From assembly GCF_030816855.1 (NCBI RefSeq), contig NZ_JAUSYK010000001.1:3348001-3412000 (forward strand): a DNA stretch of 64,000 nt. Reading direction: 5' to 3'. Each line of letters opens with the position of its first letter. The stretch's first letter is position 1. Shown here in pieces: positions 34,823 to 44,060 of this stretch. The stretch comes from Arthrobacter sp. B3I4 (GTDB lineage Bacteria; Actinomycetota; Actinomycetes; Actinomycetales; Micrococcaceae). The translations under genes and the position numbers were made by a program. The notes beneath the pieces are model-generated. The model made no database searches. It was not told where the DNA came from and saw only the letters and a list, made by a program, of their open reading frames with translations.

Positions 34823-35140
34823 GCAGGGCCTTCCAACCGACGGCGGGACGATTGCGACGCGCTGCCTACGCGGCACGGCCGTGCACGGTCCGTGGCCGGG
34901 CGCAGTGCGCCGGAACCGGTCATGGCAACTCCCGAACTGCGAGGCATCCCTGGCGGGCCTAAGCCACGATGCGCCGCGCCGCGGGAAGCCGCCAGAGCCG
35001 TTGGTCCCGGCCCTGCCTGGACTGCCGGGCGGCAGAGGCGCTGGAAAGCCTTTTCGATCGACGCAGCCGGACGCTCCCGGATCCGCCGAGCAGGTAGTAC
35101 CCCAGCATGACCGGGACCGGTCCCGGACCTGCCGCGCCGG
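34823..35140. other. Intergenic region upstream of the amidohydrolase
   Basis: 318 bases without a convincing gene. Next to the DUF5719 stop codon, 35095-35116 nearly repeats the gene's own 3' end at 35141-35162 (AGTACCCCAGCATGACCGG against AGTACCCCAGCGTGACCGG), a small duplication of the last codons. Nothing else was recognised. Confidence 0.5.
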
Positions 35141-36928
35141 TTAGTACCCCAGCGTGACCGGAACCTGTTGGCGGCCCGCTGCCCCGGGGGCGACCGGAAT
35201 GCTGGCAACGTCCGCCTTGCCGTCCTGCTCCAGCAGCAGGGCACCGTAAGCTGCCTCCCCCGCGGCCGAGACCAGGTAGCCCACCAGCGGTGACCCGTCC
35301 ACGTCACCGGGGATTTTGACCGTGGCCGTGGTTCCGCCGGCAATGTCGGCCGTGGCAGCGGCGCGCACCTTGCCGTCGGCGGTGATCGGAGCGTAGGAGA
35401 TGGTGGCGCGGCCTTCCGGAGCGCCGAACATCAGGAACCGGGCGCCGGTGGCGGGCACCGGAACGATGTGCTGACTGCCGAGCCGCGCGGACGACGGCGC
35501 CCAGCCAAAGTCGACGGGGGCGTCGGCCTTGAGTCCGCGGGTCACGCGGGCCGCGGCGGCGAAGGACACATCCGAACTGGCGGCCAGCGTGTAGTGCCCG
35601 GCCGGCACTCCTGCGAGTGAGACTTCAGTGACCGCGCCTGCCTTGGCCGTCACCACACCGCCGCCGGGCAGCGGTTTCTGGCCATCACGTCCGAACAGCT
35701 TCACTTCCACCACCGCGTCCGCCGCGCCGGGCACCGTAATCTGCAGGGCCGGTTTGGCATCGGCGAAGCCGACTTTGGTCGTGAGCGCAGCCAGGCCCGC
35801 CGGGTCCTGGATATCGAGGCCCGAGATTGTCTGCCGGGTGGCGGGGGCTGTGCCGGGAGAAATGAAATCCACTCCGCCCGGAACCAGGCCGCGGAGCACG
35901 CTTTGCTGGATGATCGCCGATACCGGGCCGCCGTCGCTCCGCACGCGCACGCTCAGCTGCTCCTGACCGGGCGCCAGCCCGGCGAGGATGATGGACCGCG
36001 TGCTGCCCGGGGCCACGAGCAGGCCGCGGCTGCCCGGCGCGCGGATCGCTCCCTGGGCGCCAAAAAGGTCCAGACTGACCGTGGCCGGCGTGCCGGAGGC
36101 GTTGCTGAGGTTGAGGACAGAGGTACGGCCGACGGCGGTGTTCGCCCCCACCAGCCACAGATCGTTGGCTGGTTGCTGGCAGGGTGCGGCAGCTGTGCCC
36201 CCCAAGTCCCCGTCATCTGCGGTGTAGCTCATTACGGCCCCGGCCGAGGGCTGCTGGTTGCCTTGCGGGTCGGCGCTGAGCACGGTGGCGGCGTCGACGG
36301 CCCGTTGCGGCACGACGCCCGCCTTAAGCGCAGGGGGCGTGGCGGCCGGGCCGGCGGGAGGCTTAGGGGCAGCCGAAGCGGACCCCGGCACGGCCTTCGC
36401 CAATTCGACCAGCGTGTTACCGGTAAGCGTGGCAAGCCTGCTGCCGGGGAGTTCGCCGGCACTGGAACTGAGCACAACGGCGTTGACCGCGCTCTTGGCA
36501 GTGGCCGACTCGGGGCTGAACTGCGGATCGGTTCCAACCGGCGTGGCCTCGAACAGGCGGGCCGGCCCCGGGCAGCTGCCGACGCTGCTGCCGGCGGGGA
36601 CGGCGGCCAGCGGCGCGTCAAGGGGCCGGCTCCCGGGGCTCTGCGGGGACAGCGCGGCGGCGGCGACTAACCCGCCGGTGGCTGCGGCCAGCACCGCCGC
36701 GGAAAGAACGCCGCCCACGGGACCAGCAAGGACCTTCAAGCGGGCCAGCGCTGCGGGAGCTGGCTTGTCAGGCCTGCTCCCGCGGGCACTTCGGTCCCGT
36801 TTGTCCTCTCCCTGCTGTGCAGGAGACTGCTGTGCAGGAGACTGCTGTGCAGGAGACTGCTGTGCAGGATGCTGCGGTGCCGGAACAGGCTCTTCCGGCG
36901 GCGTGGGGTCAACGTGGTCGTCAGACAT
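35141..36928 (-). CDS. DUF5719 family membrane-anchored protein
   Basis: A 595-residue actinobacterial protein of unknown function, placed next to the large glycosyltransferase. The N-terminus is Pro/Gln-rich with four AQQSP repeats, then one membrane segment (LAGPVGGVLSAAVLAAATGGLVAAAALS, about residues 68-95), then an outer part of about 500 residues rich in beta-strand motifs (CQQPANDLWLVGANTAVGRTSVLNLSNASGTPATVSLDLFG) reminiscent of immunoglobulin-like repeats. It overlaps the end of the glycosyltransferase gene by 8 bases, so the two are coupled and likely act together at the cell surface. Confidence 0.82.
   Translation of the reverse strand: MSDDHVDPTPPEEPVPAPQHPAQQSPAQQSPAQQSPAQQGEDKRDRSARGSRPDKPAPAALARLKVLAGPVGGVLSAAVLAAATGGLVAAAALSPQSPGSRPLDAPLAAVPAGSSVGSCPGPARLFEATPVGTDPQFSPESATAKSAVNAVVLSSSAGELPGSRLATLTGNTLVELAKAVPGSASAAPKPPAGPAATPPALKAGVVPQRAVDAATVLSADPQGNQQPSAGAVMSYTADDGDLGGTAAAPCQQPANDLWLVGANTAVGRTSVLNLSNASGTPATVSLDLFGAQGAIRAPGSRGLLVAPGSTRSIILAGLAPGQEQLSVRVRSDGGPVSAIIQQSVLRGLVPGGVDFISPGTAPATRQTISGLDIQDPAGLAALTTKVGFADAKPALQITVPGAADAVVEVKLFGRDGQKPLPGGGVVTAKAGAVTEVSLAGVPAGHYTLAASSDVSFAAAARVTRGLKADAPVDFGWAPSSARLGSQHIVPVPATGARFLMFGAPEGRATISYAPITADGKVRAAATADIAGGTTATVKIPGDVDGSPLVGYLVSAAGEAAYGALLLEQDGKADVASIPVAPGAAGRQQVPVTLGY
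36812..36871 (-). repeat. 15-bp coding repeat in DUF5719 (AQQSP x4)
   Basis: Four 15-base units, CTGCTGTGCAGGAGA and a variant, sit at 36812, 36827, 36842 and 36857 and encode AQQSP repeats. The first three are identical, so the number may vary between strains. Confidence 0.85.
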
Positions 36929-39900
36929 GCTGATGTTCCTTCCGCAGGGAGCCTTCGTCCCTGGAGAGCCCGGTGTTCGGGCGTCGGGCAGGCACCGGGA
37001 TCGCCAGCAGCGCTGTCAGCCCGATCACGACGGCCTGCGCGATTCCGGTCCAGAGTGCCCACGGGTTTTCGTATCTGATGCTCAACTGGCCGCCCTGGGC
37101 GGGCAGGGTAAATGCCTGGGCCCAGTCCGAGGACGTCGCTGTCAGGCGCCGCCCGTCGATCCAGGCGCTCCAGCCCGGGTCCGCGCGGTCGCTCAGGACC
37201 GCCAGCCGGCCTTCCGGCCCGGCCGGCACCGCGGCGTCGGCGGTGAGAACCCCGGCCGGAAGCAGGCCGACGGTTGTTCCGGAACCGTCGACGATCCGGA
37301 GGCGGTGGGCGACGTCGGCGGCTTTGATGACCGGCTGGTTCAAGGGGCTGATCCGCCAGAGCCACCCGACGTCGGTGCGTCCTACGGCGACCAAGCCGGG
37401 CACGGCGTCGATCCGGGCGGCGGTCAGCTGCGCCGAGCTGTCGTTGGCCTCCAGGACGACGAAGCCGGCGCCCAGATCCTCCAGTTGCGCCCGCGGGTCC
37501 ACGCCCTGGCCAGCGACGATGGTGGCGACCACCTGGCGCAGGGAAGCGTTGACGGCGTCGTCGTCGCGCACTGTTTCCTCGCCGGGCGCCCCGATGACCT
37601 GTCGGGCGGAGGCGATGGCGGACAGCGCGTCGAATCTGGTGCCGGAGCCGCGCATCAGGGACGCCGCGAAGGTTCCGTTTTCCCTGGCTGAGACCACCAG
37701 GGTGCGTGCCTGTTCTGGGCCCTCGCCACGGTCGATCGCGGTTGCCGGGAGGGTGCGGCCCTTGTGGGCCTGAACGAGCCGGGGGGTGCCCAGCGCGCCG
37801 TCACTTGCTGCCGGGCCATCGGTGTCCGCGCCGGTCACGGGCTCGGCGGCGCTACCCGCAGCGGCATCGGCGGGGGCAGCAGCCGCCGGCGGAGCTGGCT
37901 GCAGCACATTTTGGGCCGCCCAGACGGTGAGTCCGGCCAGCGGCCCGGCAAGCAGCAACGCTGTGGCGGTAATCGCGGCACCCCGGAGGGCCAGTTTCCG
38001 GAGCCGGGTCCCGTGGGCCGGAGAGTTGCGGCGGTCGGGTTTGCCGGCACCTTCTTTGCCGGTCCCTTGTTCTTCCTCGTCGGGGTCGGCACGGGCGGAA
38101 CGCGCGGACGCGTCGGCGGCATCGAGCAGCGCCTCCGCACCGATCAGCGCCGCTCCCAGCAATGCGAACGCCGCGGCGGAGACTGCGGCACCGGGAAAGG
38201 GGGTGACCAGGACCTCGGCGCTGGCGCCGGTGGCGACGTGCCCGGCCAGCCAGCCGCCGGCCAACATCAGCGTCCCGCCGGCCCAGAGGCTGCGGGCCAG
38301 CCGCGGCCGGCGGGCGGTGCCGTTCCGGCCCGGGAGAAAGAGTGCGGCCAGTGCCAGGAGCAGGACCGGGACGCCGAGGACCAGGGCCAGCAGGAGTGCC
38401 CACGGCACCGCACCGGGCCCGAACGCCGGCAGTCCGGCCAGGCCGGCAGCTGCTTCGAAACGCAGCGGCTGGCCGAGCACCTGCTGCCACAGCGGGGCGG
38501 CGTCGAACCGCAGGGGCGGGCCCGGGTCAGCCAGCAGGGCGCGCGGCCGGTCCAGGGCAGAGAAAGCAAACGGAACGAACAGCGCGAGGCTGGGCAGCAG
38601 CGACCACCAGATCGTGCGTCCGCGGCGCCCCAGCAGCACGCCGCACAGTACGACGACGGCGAAGGCGGGCAGGAGCAGCGACGGGGCGGCCGCCGTGACG
38701 ACAGCCAGGGCAAGGCCAGCCGCTGCAGCCGCGGTCCAGGACGGTGTGCCGTTGACGCCGGGCTTGACCGGAGGTGCCTCGGTGAAGCGGCGCTCCCCCG
38801 GGGCCGGCACGGCGAAACGTCCGCGGCCCGGAACGGAGCCGGTGGCGCGAAGCAGTGCCAGGACAAGCAGCGGCATCAACACATGCGCGATCAGCGCACC
38901 GAGGCGGCCCTGGTTAAGGGCCACCTGCAGGGCCGGCGCACCCGCCCAGACCAAGGCGGCCGCGAGCCGGAGCCGGCGCCGCCGGGTGAGGGCGCCGGCA
39001 GCGAACCACGCCCCCAGCGCGGACAACGGCATCGCAAGGATCAGCAGCCACGCCACCGCAGCGTTGGCGTCCCCGGTGCCCAGAACGCCGAGCAGCCAGA
39101 GCACGTAGCCGAAGGGGTCACCGTGGCCGGGCAGGCCGGCTCCCAGGGTGATCCACCAGCTGGAGGCGTGGTCCCAGATGTCGCCGAGACCGGCCGAAAG
39201 AGGAATCAGCGCCCCGCCGGTGACGGCGGGGGCGCGGAACAGGTTGAGCAGGCCAACGATGGAGGCCACCGTCGTAACCAGCACCGCTGCCAGAGCCCCG
39301 TTGCCCACCCAGGCGCGCTCGGTGGTGCCCAGCGCGGCGAAATCATCGGTGGCATCACCGGTGGGCTGTTCGACCAGCAGGTCAGGGGAAGACTGCGGCT
39401 CGCCGGCATCGTCGGAGCCGAGCGCTTCCATCAGGGAACGGCGGTGGGCCCAGACCTCGCGGCGGGGAGTCTGCAGCCCCTTGATCACGGACCGCCGGAT
39501 ACGCCGGGTACGGGCGGCGCTACGCCGGCCGCGAAGCACTGCGGCCGGCCGGCCCAGGGCACCCAGGGTGGCCAGCAGCTGGCTGAAACCATGGCCGGGG
39601 TCTTTCACTGCAACGCTGAGGACCAGCTTGAAAAGGCTACCCAACAGGGCCCCCACACCATGCAGCGGGACCTGCCAGGCGGGGGCATGCTTGAGGCGCA
39701 GGTGGACCTGGGCCTTGCGGGCCGCCGCGGAGTTCCCCAGGGCGTGCGGCCGGTGCGAGACGTGGAACATTTTCGCGGTGGGGACCACCACCACCCGGTT
39801 GCCGGCGAGCCGGTTGCGCCAGCAGAAGTCGACGTCATCGCCGCTGCCCGGCAGGGCCGGGTCGAATCCCTGAAGCTGCTCCCAGACGTCGCGGCGCACC

Positions 39901-40412
39901 AGCATGCCGGCGGAGTTCACGGCGAACGTGTCGCTGCGCGCGTCGTACTGGCCCTGGTCCAGTTCGTCGGCTTCGATCAGTGTCAGCCGCTCGGCCCAGC
40001 GGCTGGTGGAGAGGCCGACGTCGATCAGCCGGCGGCCCTCGTGCCAGTCCAGCTGCTTGCAGCCCGCCACGGTCACGGACGGCGCCCGTTCGACGGCATG
40101 CAGCAGTTCGGCGAGGGCTTCGGGAGCCGGCGCAGCGTCGTCGTGCAGCAACCAGATCCATTCCGTGCCGGCGGACTCCGCCGCGCGCAGGGGCGCGAGC
40201 GCCTGCAGGCCTGCCTGGACCGACCCGCCCATGCCGGTTCGCGACTGCTCGACGGCGGTGACGTTGGAGGCACCGAGCGCCTGCGTGAGGAGCGCCGCCG
40301 AGTGGTCACGCGATCCGGCGTCGACCCCGATCACTGCATCGGCAGGCCGGGTCTGCTGCGCGAGCGCCGCTAATGTTCTAGGTAGATAATCACCGCCGTC
40401 GTGCGCTACCAC
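36921..40412 (-). CDS. Large membrane glycosyltransferase, family 2
   Basis: A protein of at least 1163 residues. The GT-A domain (about residues 1-290) shows VAHDGGDYLPRTLAALAQQT, WIWLLHDDAAPAPEALAEL (the DD metal site), GSGDDVDFCWRNRLAG and the acceptor region. About a dozen membrane segments follow, then a soluble C-terminal part ending with two membrane-proximal stretches. It probably makes or exports a surface polysaccharide. The first canonical start is the GTG at 40412, but in-frame residues EVHVTAV just upstream complete the first beta strand of the GT-A fold. No ATG, GTG or TTG lies before them; the only candidate is ATT at 40442, overlapping the whiB stop (TAATT). It is coupled to DUF5719 downstream. 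Confidence 0.9.
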   Translation of the reverse strand: MVAHDGGDYLPRTLAALAQQTRPADAVIGVDAGSRDHSAALLTQALGASNVTAVEQSRTGMGGSVQAGLQALAPLRAAESAGTEWIWLLHDDAAPAPEALAELLHAVERAPSVTVAGCKQLDWHEGRRLIDVGLSTSRWAERLTLIEADELDQGQYDARSDTFAVNSAGMLVRRDVWEQLQGFDPALPGSGDDVDFCWRNRLAGNRVVVVPTAKMFHVSHRPHALGNSAAARKAQVHLRLKHAPAWQVPLHGVGALLGSLFKLVLSVAVKDPGHGFSQLLATLGALGRPAAVLRGRRSAARTRRIRRSVIKGLQTPRREVWAHRRSLMEALGSDDAGEPQSSPDLLVEQPTGDATDDFAALGTTERAWVGNGALAAVLVTTVASIVGLLNLFRAPAVTGGALIPLSAGLGDIWDHASSWWITLGAGLPGHGDPFGYVLWLLGVLGTGDANAAVAWLLILAMPLSALGAWFAAGALTRRRRLRLAAALVWAGAPALQVALNQGRLGALIAHVLMPLLVLALLRATGSVPGRGRFAVPAPGERRFTEAPPVKPGVNGTPSWTAAAAAGLALAVVTAAAPSLLLPAFAVVVLCGVLLGRRGRTIWWSLLPSLALFVPFAFSALDRPRALLADPGPPLRFDAAPLWQQVLGQPLRFEAAAGLAGLPAFGPGAVPWALLLALVLGVPVLLLALAALFLPGRNGTARRPRLARSLWAGGTLMLAGGWLAGHVATGASAEVLVTPFPGAAVSAAAFALLGAALIGAEALLDAADASARSARADPDEEEQGTGKEGAGKPDRRNSPAHGTRLRKLALRGAAITATALLLAGPLAGLTVWAAQNVLQPAPPAAAAPADAAAGSAAEPVTGADTDGPAASDGALGTPRLVQAHKGRTLPATAIDRGEGPEQARTLVVSARENGTFAASLMRGSGTRFDALSAIASARQVIGAPGEETVRDDDAVNASLRQVVATIVAGQGVDPRAQLEDLGAGFVVLEANDSSAQLTAARIDAVPGLVAVGRTDVGWLWRISPLNQPVIKAADVAHRLRIVDGSGTTVGLLPAGVLTADAAVPAGPEGRLAVLSDRADPGWSAWIDGRRLTATSSDWAQAFTLPAQGGQLSIRYENPWALWTGIAQAVVIGLTALLAIPVPARRPNTGLSRDEGSLRKEHQHV

Positions 40413-40441
40413 GACGGCGGTGACGTGAACTTCTGAAAGAA

Positions 40442-40987
40442 TTAGACTGCCCGCTTCCGAAGCCGGCGGCGTTCCCGTTCGGACAGCCCGCCCCAGATGC
40501 CGAAGCGCTCGTCGTTGGACAGCGCGTACTCAAGGCACTGGGAGCGGACGTTGCACGCACCGCAGACTTTCTTGGCGTCACGGGTGGAGCCGCCCTTTTC
40601 CGGAAAGAAGGCCTCCGGATCGGTCTGTGCGCACAGCGCGTCCGTCTGCCATCCCAGTTCGCCTTCATCGTCGAAGTCCTGCTGGGAGGGCAGTCCGATC
40701 CACACCGGCTGGGCCGTGGTTCCGGAGTGCAGGGTCTGGAGTTCCATCGGCGGGTCGAGCGGATCGTTGTCCAGCTCAAGATCGCCGGCCAGAAGTGCTT
40801 CGTGGGCCGCGAGGAAGGCCGTGGCCTGGCTCTGCAGCGAATCCTGGGTGTGTTCGTTGTACCGTTCCGCCGCCTCGGGATCGGCCGGGTCTACGTACCA
40901 GTCGCTCGGCACCCCGCGTGAACGGTATTTAGCCGTCGCCTGCCCGGCGACGACTTCATCTTCATGGATACGCTCTGCAAGCCCCAT
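40442..40987 (-). CDS. WhiB family iron-sulfur transcriptional regulator (WhiB2-like)
   Basis: A DNA-binding or sigma-binding protein that holds a redox-sensitive [4Fe-4S] cluster. The C-terminal WhiB domain has Cys119, Cys142, Cys145 and Cys151 (C-x22-C-x2-C-x5-C), the turn motif GIWGG at 163-167 and a basic tail RERRRLRKRA. The 181-residue product has a long acidic N-terminal extension of about 110 residues without recognised domains. GAGGG precedes the ATG. By position it is the counterpart of Mtb whiB2/Streptomyces whiB, a regulator of division and sporulation. Its promoter carries a perfect palindrome over the -10 element. Confidence 0.93.
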   Translation of the reverse strand: MGLAERIHEDEVVAGQATAKYRSRGVPSDWYVDPADPEAAERYNEHTQDSLQSQATAFLAAHEALLAGDLELDNDPLDPPMELQTLHSGTTAQPVWIGLPSQQDFDDEGELGWQTDALCAQTDPEAFFPEKGGSTRDAKKVCGACNVRSQCLEYALSNDERFGIWGGLSERERRRLRKRAV

Positions 40988-41075
40988 TGGCGTTCCCTCT
41001 CTGATTTGCAGCCACTGCCTGACCCTCGGACACTCGGTTGTGTGCCGGCTGTTGCGCAGTGGCTTTCGATACCTA

Positions 41076-41105
41076 ATTACACGCGTGTAAGTATCTAGGA
41101 GTCAA
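41076..41105 (-). promoter_or_regulatory. Promoter of whiB (TTGACT-18-TGTAAT)
   Basis: On the minus strand, TTGACT (41105-41100) and TGTAAT (41081-41076) are spaced by 18 bases, close to the housekeeping sigma consensus. This predicts a 5' leader of about 80 bases before whiB. Confidence 0.7.
41077..41090. promoter_or_regulatory. Perfect 14-bp palindrome over the whiB -10 element
   Basis: TTACACGCGTGTAA reads the same on both strands and overlaps the -10 hexamer and the adjoining spacer. The placement is typical of a repressor operator. The binding protein is unknown. Confidence 0.65.
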
Positions 41106-41360
41106 GCCGCAGCGGAGATAATAATCAGTTTTCGGACAATTTGCCCGGCACGCCACGCCCGGGATTTTTCCGCCGGACCGCCCGGCCCCGCCGCCGATTT
41201 GACAGCCTGCTGACTACTTTACGGAGTCCAACCCGACCAGCTGCCGGAGTTTCCTGTGCTTTCCGGCAATCTTGGGCTCCCTCCCCCGGCCGTCCCGGCG
41301 TACCTCCACCCGGACCCCGCGGCCCCCAAGTGACCGAGATCACCGCGCCGGAGCCCGTGG

Positions 41361-41366
41361 CAAGAT
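41361..41366 (+). promoter_or_regulatory. -10-like hexamer of the TIGR03089 gene
   Basis: CAAGAT is 6 bases before the ATG at 41373. It fits a leaderless start. Confidence 0.4.
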
Positions 41367-41372
41367 GAAGCC

Positions 41373-42089
41373 ATGAGCATCCCGGCAATCGAACTCCTGA
41401 CAGCGCTGCGCTCCGGCCAGTCCACCTCCCCGCGCCTGACCTGGTACGGCCCGGGTGCGGAACGGGTGGAACTCTCCGGCCGCGTGCTGGACAACTGGGT
41501 GGCCAAGACCAGCAACCTGTTCCAGGACGAACTGGACGCGGAACCGGGAACCCGGCTGCGGCTGGATCTTCCCGCGCACTGGAAGTCGCTGGTGCTCGCC
41601 CTGGCTGCGTGGCAGCTCGGCATGGAAGTTGTGCTCGATGGCGCGGAAGCGGAACTGCTCGCCACTTCCGAGCCGGCTCCGGCGGCCGCCGGCGGCGCTT
41701 TCGAAGCAGTGCTGGCGGTGGCGCTGCCGGCCCTCGCGATGCGCTGGCAGGATGAACTGCCGTCCGGCGTCGTCGATTATGCCACCGAGGTACGCTCCCA
41801 CGGCGACTTCTTTATGGCACACGTGGATCCGGAGGCCGGCCGTATGGCCGTCCGCACCTCGGCGGGCGCCGCCCACACCCACGCCGAACTGCTCGACGGC
41901 TTTGCCGCCGCCGTCGCTGTCCAGCCGCACGATGCGCCGCGGCTGCTGGTCCGCGCCGGCGACGGTCTGGAGGCGGTCCTGTCCCAGGCGCTGGCGGCGT
42001 GGCTGGCGGACGGTTCCGTGGTGCTGGTCCACCCGGACGTCGCGGTGACGGACCGCCTGCTCGGCGACGAGCGCGTCACCGGGGGCTGA
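41373..42089 (+). CDS. TIGR03089 family protein
   Basis: A 238-residue actinobacterial protein that resembles the N-terminal part of AMP-forming acyl-CoA ligases but lacks the P-loop and the adenylation residues, so it is unlikely to be a full enzyme. The family shows RLTWYGPGAERVELSGRVLDNWVAKTSNLFQDELDAEPGTRLRLDLPAHWKSLVLALAAWQLG, which mirrors the ligase N-terminus. It is the likely counterpart of Mtb Rv3268, next to an LCP gene there as here. It ends 18 bases from the convergent GtrA gene. Function unknown. Confidence 0.85.
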   Translation: MSIPAIELLTALRSGQSTSPRLTWYGPGAERVELSGRVLDNWVAKTSNLFQDELDAEPGTRLRLDLPAHWKSLVLALAAWQLGMEVVLDGAEAELLATSEPAPAAAGGAFEAVLAVALPALAMRWQDELPSGVVDYATEVRSHGDFFMAHVDPEAGRMAVRTSAGAAHTHAELLDGFAAAVAVQPHDAPRLLVRAGDGLEAVLSQALAAWLADGSVVLVHPDVAVTDRLLGDERVTGG

Positions 42090-42107
42090 CCCGCCCGTCC
42101 CAGGGAG

Positions 42108-42671
42108 TCAGGGGCGGTCCGGCTCCGAGCCGGCGACGCCGGGCTCCCGGACCCCAGAGGCGTCCGCCTTCTGGCCTGCCGGGTGGAGGTCGAGGATCTC
42201 GTAGTCGTGAGAAAACTCCGGTTCGTCGTCCAGTTCCTTGTTAAAGACCAGGAAGCGGTAGGCGAAGAACCGCACCACGGTTGCAACGAGGATGCCGACG
42301 ATGCCGGCGGAGAAAAGCATATTCTTATCCGTGATGCCCATGCCGTACTTGGCCAGGGCGGTCAGGCCGGTGGAGATTCCGATCCCGATGCCGTTAATCA
42401 GAATGAACATCAAGAATTCACGCAGGACGTTGTCCTGGCGGCGGTGGCGGAACGTCCAGAAACGGTTCGCGATCCAGGAGAAAATCGTGGCGACGGTCGC
42501 CCCGACGAAGCGGGCCTTGGCCTCGCTGTCAGACATCGGACCGTGCATCAGGTAAAACGTGAGGCCGTTGTCGATGACGAACGCCACGCCGCCGACAGCA
42601 CCGAACTTCGCCACTTCACGCCAGAAGAGCGAGGCTAGCCCGCGCACACGGTCTGCAAGTGTGTTAATCAT
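42108..42671 (-). CDS. GtrA family membrane protein
   Basis: A 187-residue protein with four membrane segments, the GtrA-like flippase-associated fold that helps move polyprenyl-linked sugars across the membrane. Signature: FGAVGGVAFVIDNGLTFYLMHGPM, then VGATVATIFSWIANRFWTFRHRRQDN, then two more membrane stretches. The C-terminal tail is acidic and cytoplasmic. The ATG at 42671 has ACGGAGGG upstream; a longer open frame exists without start signals. Beside purK/purE as in Mtb Rv3277-Rv3275c. It may serve the GT2 or PMT glycosylation systems nearby. Confidence 0.9.
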   Translation of the reverse strand: MINTLADRVRGLASLFWREVAKFGAVGGVAFVIDNGLTFYLMHGPMSDSEAKARFVGATVATIFSWIANRFWTFRHRRQDNVLREFLMFILINGIGIGISTGLTALAKYGMGITDKNMLFSAGIVGILVATVVRFFAYRFLVFNKELDDEPEFSHDYEILDLHPAGQKADASGVREPGVAGSEPDRP

Positions 42672-42850
42672 GACCCTCCGTGGCCTTTGAACCGGTCGGC
42701 CGTATGGCCAACGACCTATTTTAGCGCCGATTCCCGGGAGGACGACCCAGCTGGAGGGAGTAGGGCTCCCGTTCCCGCCGGCCCGGAGCGAAAACGAGCG
42801 TTGTTTTGACGGCTCGGGCGTCCCGGGGCCGGTTCCGGCGAGGTGTTCGG

Positions 42851-42856
42851 TAGGCT
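42851..42856 (+). promoter_or_regulatory. -10-like hexamer of purK
   Basis: TAGGCT is 7 bases before the GTG at 42864, without a ribosome-binding site. It fits a leaderless start. Confidence 0.55.
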
Positions 42857-42863
42857 GGTCGAT

Positions 42864-44060
42864 GTGACTTTTCCAGTAATCGGCGTCGTTGGCGGCGGCC
42901 AGCTTGCCCGCATGATGGCCCCTGCCGCGACCGCTCTCGGCTTCGAACTCCGCGTCCTGGCCGAGACAGAAGACGTCTCCGCAGTCGCTGCTGTGGCCAA
43001 GGCACCGGTCGGTGACTACACCGACCTCGACCACCTGCTGGAGTTCTCCCGCGGGCTGGATGTGCTGACCTTTGACCACGAGCACGTCCCGACCGGCCAT
43101 CTGCGCGCACTAATCGATGCCGGCGTCAACGTCCACCCCGGCCCCGACGCGCTCGTCAACGCCCAGGACAAGCTGGTGATGCGCGCCGCGATCGATGGGC
43201 TGGAGCTGCCCAACCCGCGCTGGGCGGCCGTGGCCGACGTCGAGGCGCTGGTGGCGTTCGGGGAAGAGATCGGCTGGCCCGTGGTGCTGAAGACCCCGCG
43301 CGGCGGCTATGACGGCAAGGGCGTGCGGATCGTCGCCTCCGCCGAGGACGCCGCCGCATCAGCCGACTGGTTCGAGGCCATGTCCCCGCTTCTGGCCGAA
43401 GCCAAGGTGGAGTTCAGCCGTGAGCTTTCCGCGATGGTCGCCCGCACCCCCGACGGCGAGTCCCGGGCCTGGCCTGTGGTGCACACCATCCAGGTCAACG
43501 GTGTCTGCGACGAAGTGATCGCCCCGGCCCTGGACATCCCGGTGGAGGTCGCCGCCGCAGCGGAGGACGCCGCAGTCCGGATCGCCAACGAGCTCGGCGT
43601 CACCGGCGTCATGGCCGTTGAGATGTTCGAAACACCCGGCGTCGGCGCCGGATTCCTGATCAACGAACTGGCGATGCGCCCGCACAACACCGGGCACTGG
43701 ACGCAGGACGGCTCGGTGACCAGCCAGTTTGAACAGCACCTGAGGGCCATCCTGAACCTGCCCCTGGGCGCCACGGACCTGCTGGGTCCCGTTGTCGTCA
43801 TGAAAAACTTCCTCGGCGGCGCCAACCAGAACCTGTTCTCCGCCTACCCCGCGGCCCTTGCCAGCGAGCCGGCTGCCAAGGTGCACTGCTACGGAAAAGC
43901 CGTCCGTCCCGGCCGCAAGATCGGCCATGTCAACCTGGTCGGCGGCTCCACCACTGACGTCGAGTCCGTCCGGCAGCGCGCCGGCACCGTCGCCAACATC
44001 ATCCGGGACGGGCAGGCGCAGGCCGGCACCGTCGCGGCGGCCTCCGAGGAGAACGCGTGA
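42864..44060 (+). CDS. purK: N5-carboxyaminoimidazole ribonucleotide synthase
   Basis: ATP-dependent carboxylation of AIR in purine synthesis. From the GTG at 42864 it has 398 residues. The ATP-grasp fold is seen in [51 protein letters not shown] and [36 protein letters not shown]. The gene overlaps purE by GTGA, so the two are translationally coupled, and PurK hands its unstable product to PurE. Confidence 0.97.
   Translation: MTFPVIGVVGGGQLARMMAPAATALGFELRVLAETEDVSAVAAVAKAPVGDYTDLDHLLEFSRGLDVLTFDHEHVPTGHLRALIDAGVNVHPGPDALVNAQDKLVMRAAIDGLELPNPRWAAVADVEALVAFGEEIGWPVVLKTPRGGYDGKGVRIVASAEDAAASADWFEAMSPLLAEAKVEFSRELSAMVARTPDGESRAWPVVHTIQVNGVCDEVIAPALDIPVEVAAAAEDAAVRIANELGVTGVMAVEMFETPGVGAGFLINELAMRPHNTGHWTQDGSVTSQFEQHLRAILNLPLGATDLLGPVVVMKNFLGGANQNLFSAYPAALASEPAAKVHCYGKAVRPGRKIGHVNLVGGSTTDVESVRQRAGTVANIIRDGQAQAGTVAAASEENA

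Larger units (their letters stand above)
40988..41372. other. Divergent intergenic region upstream of whiB
   Basis: 385 bases between whiB and the TIGR03089 gene. It holds the whiB promoter and palindrome (41076-41105), an AT-rich patch at 41116-41145 (AGATAATAATCAGTTTTCGG) and the -10-like hexamer of the TIGR03089 gene. No additional gene was recognised. Confidence 0.6.

Noticed and set aside
34823..35140. A gene between the amidohydrolase and DUF5719
   Set aside because: Several small overlapping frames on both strands, none with start signals or recognisable motifs.
37764..40373. An 869-residue open frame on the plus strand
   Set aside because: Antisense to the GT2 gene; composition is Gly/Gln/Arg-rich low complexity without motifs.
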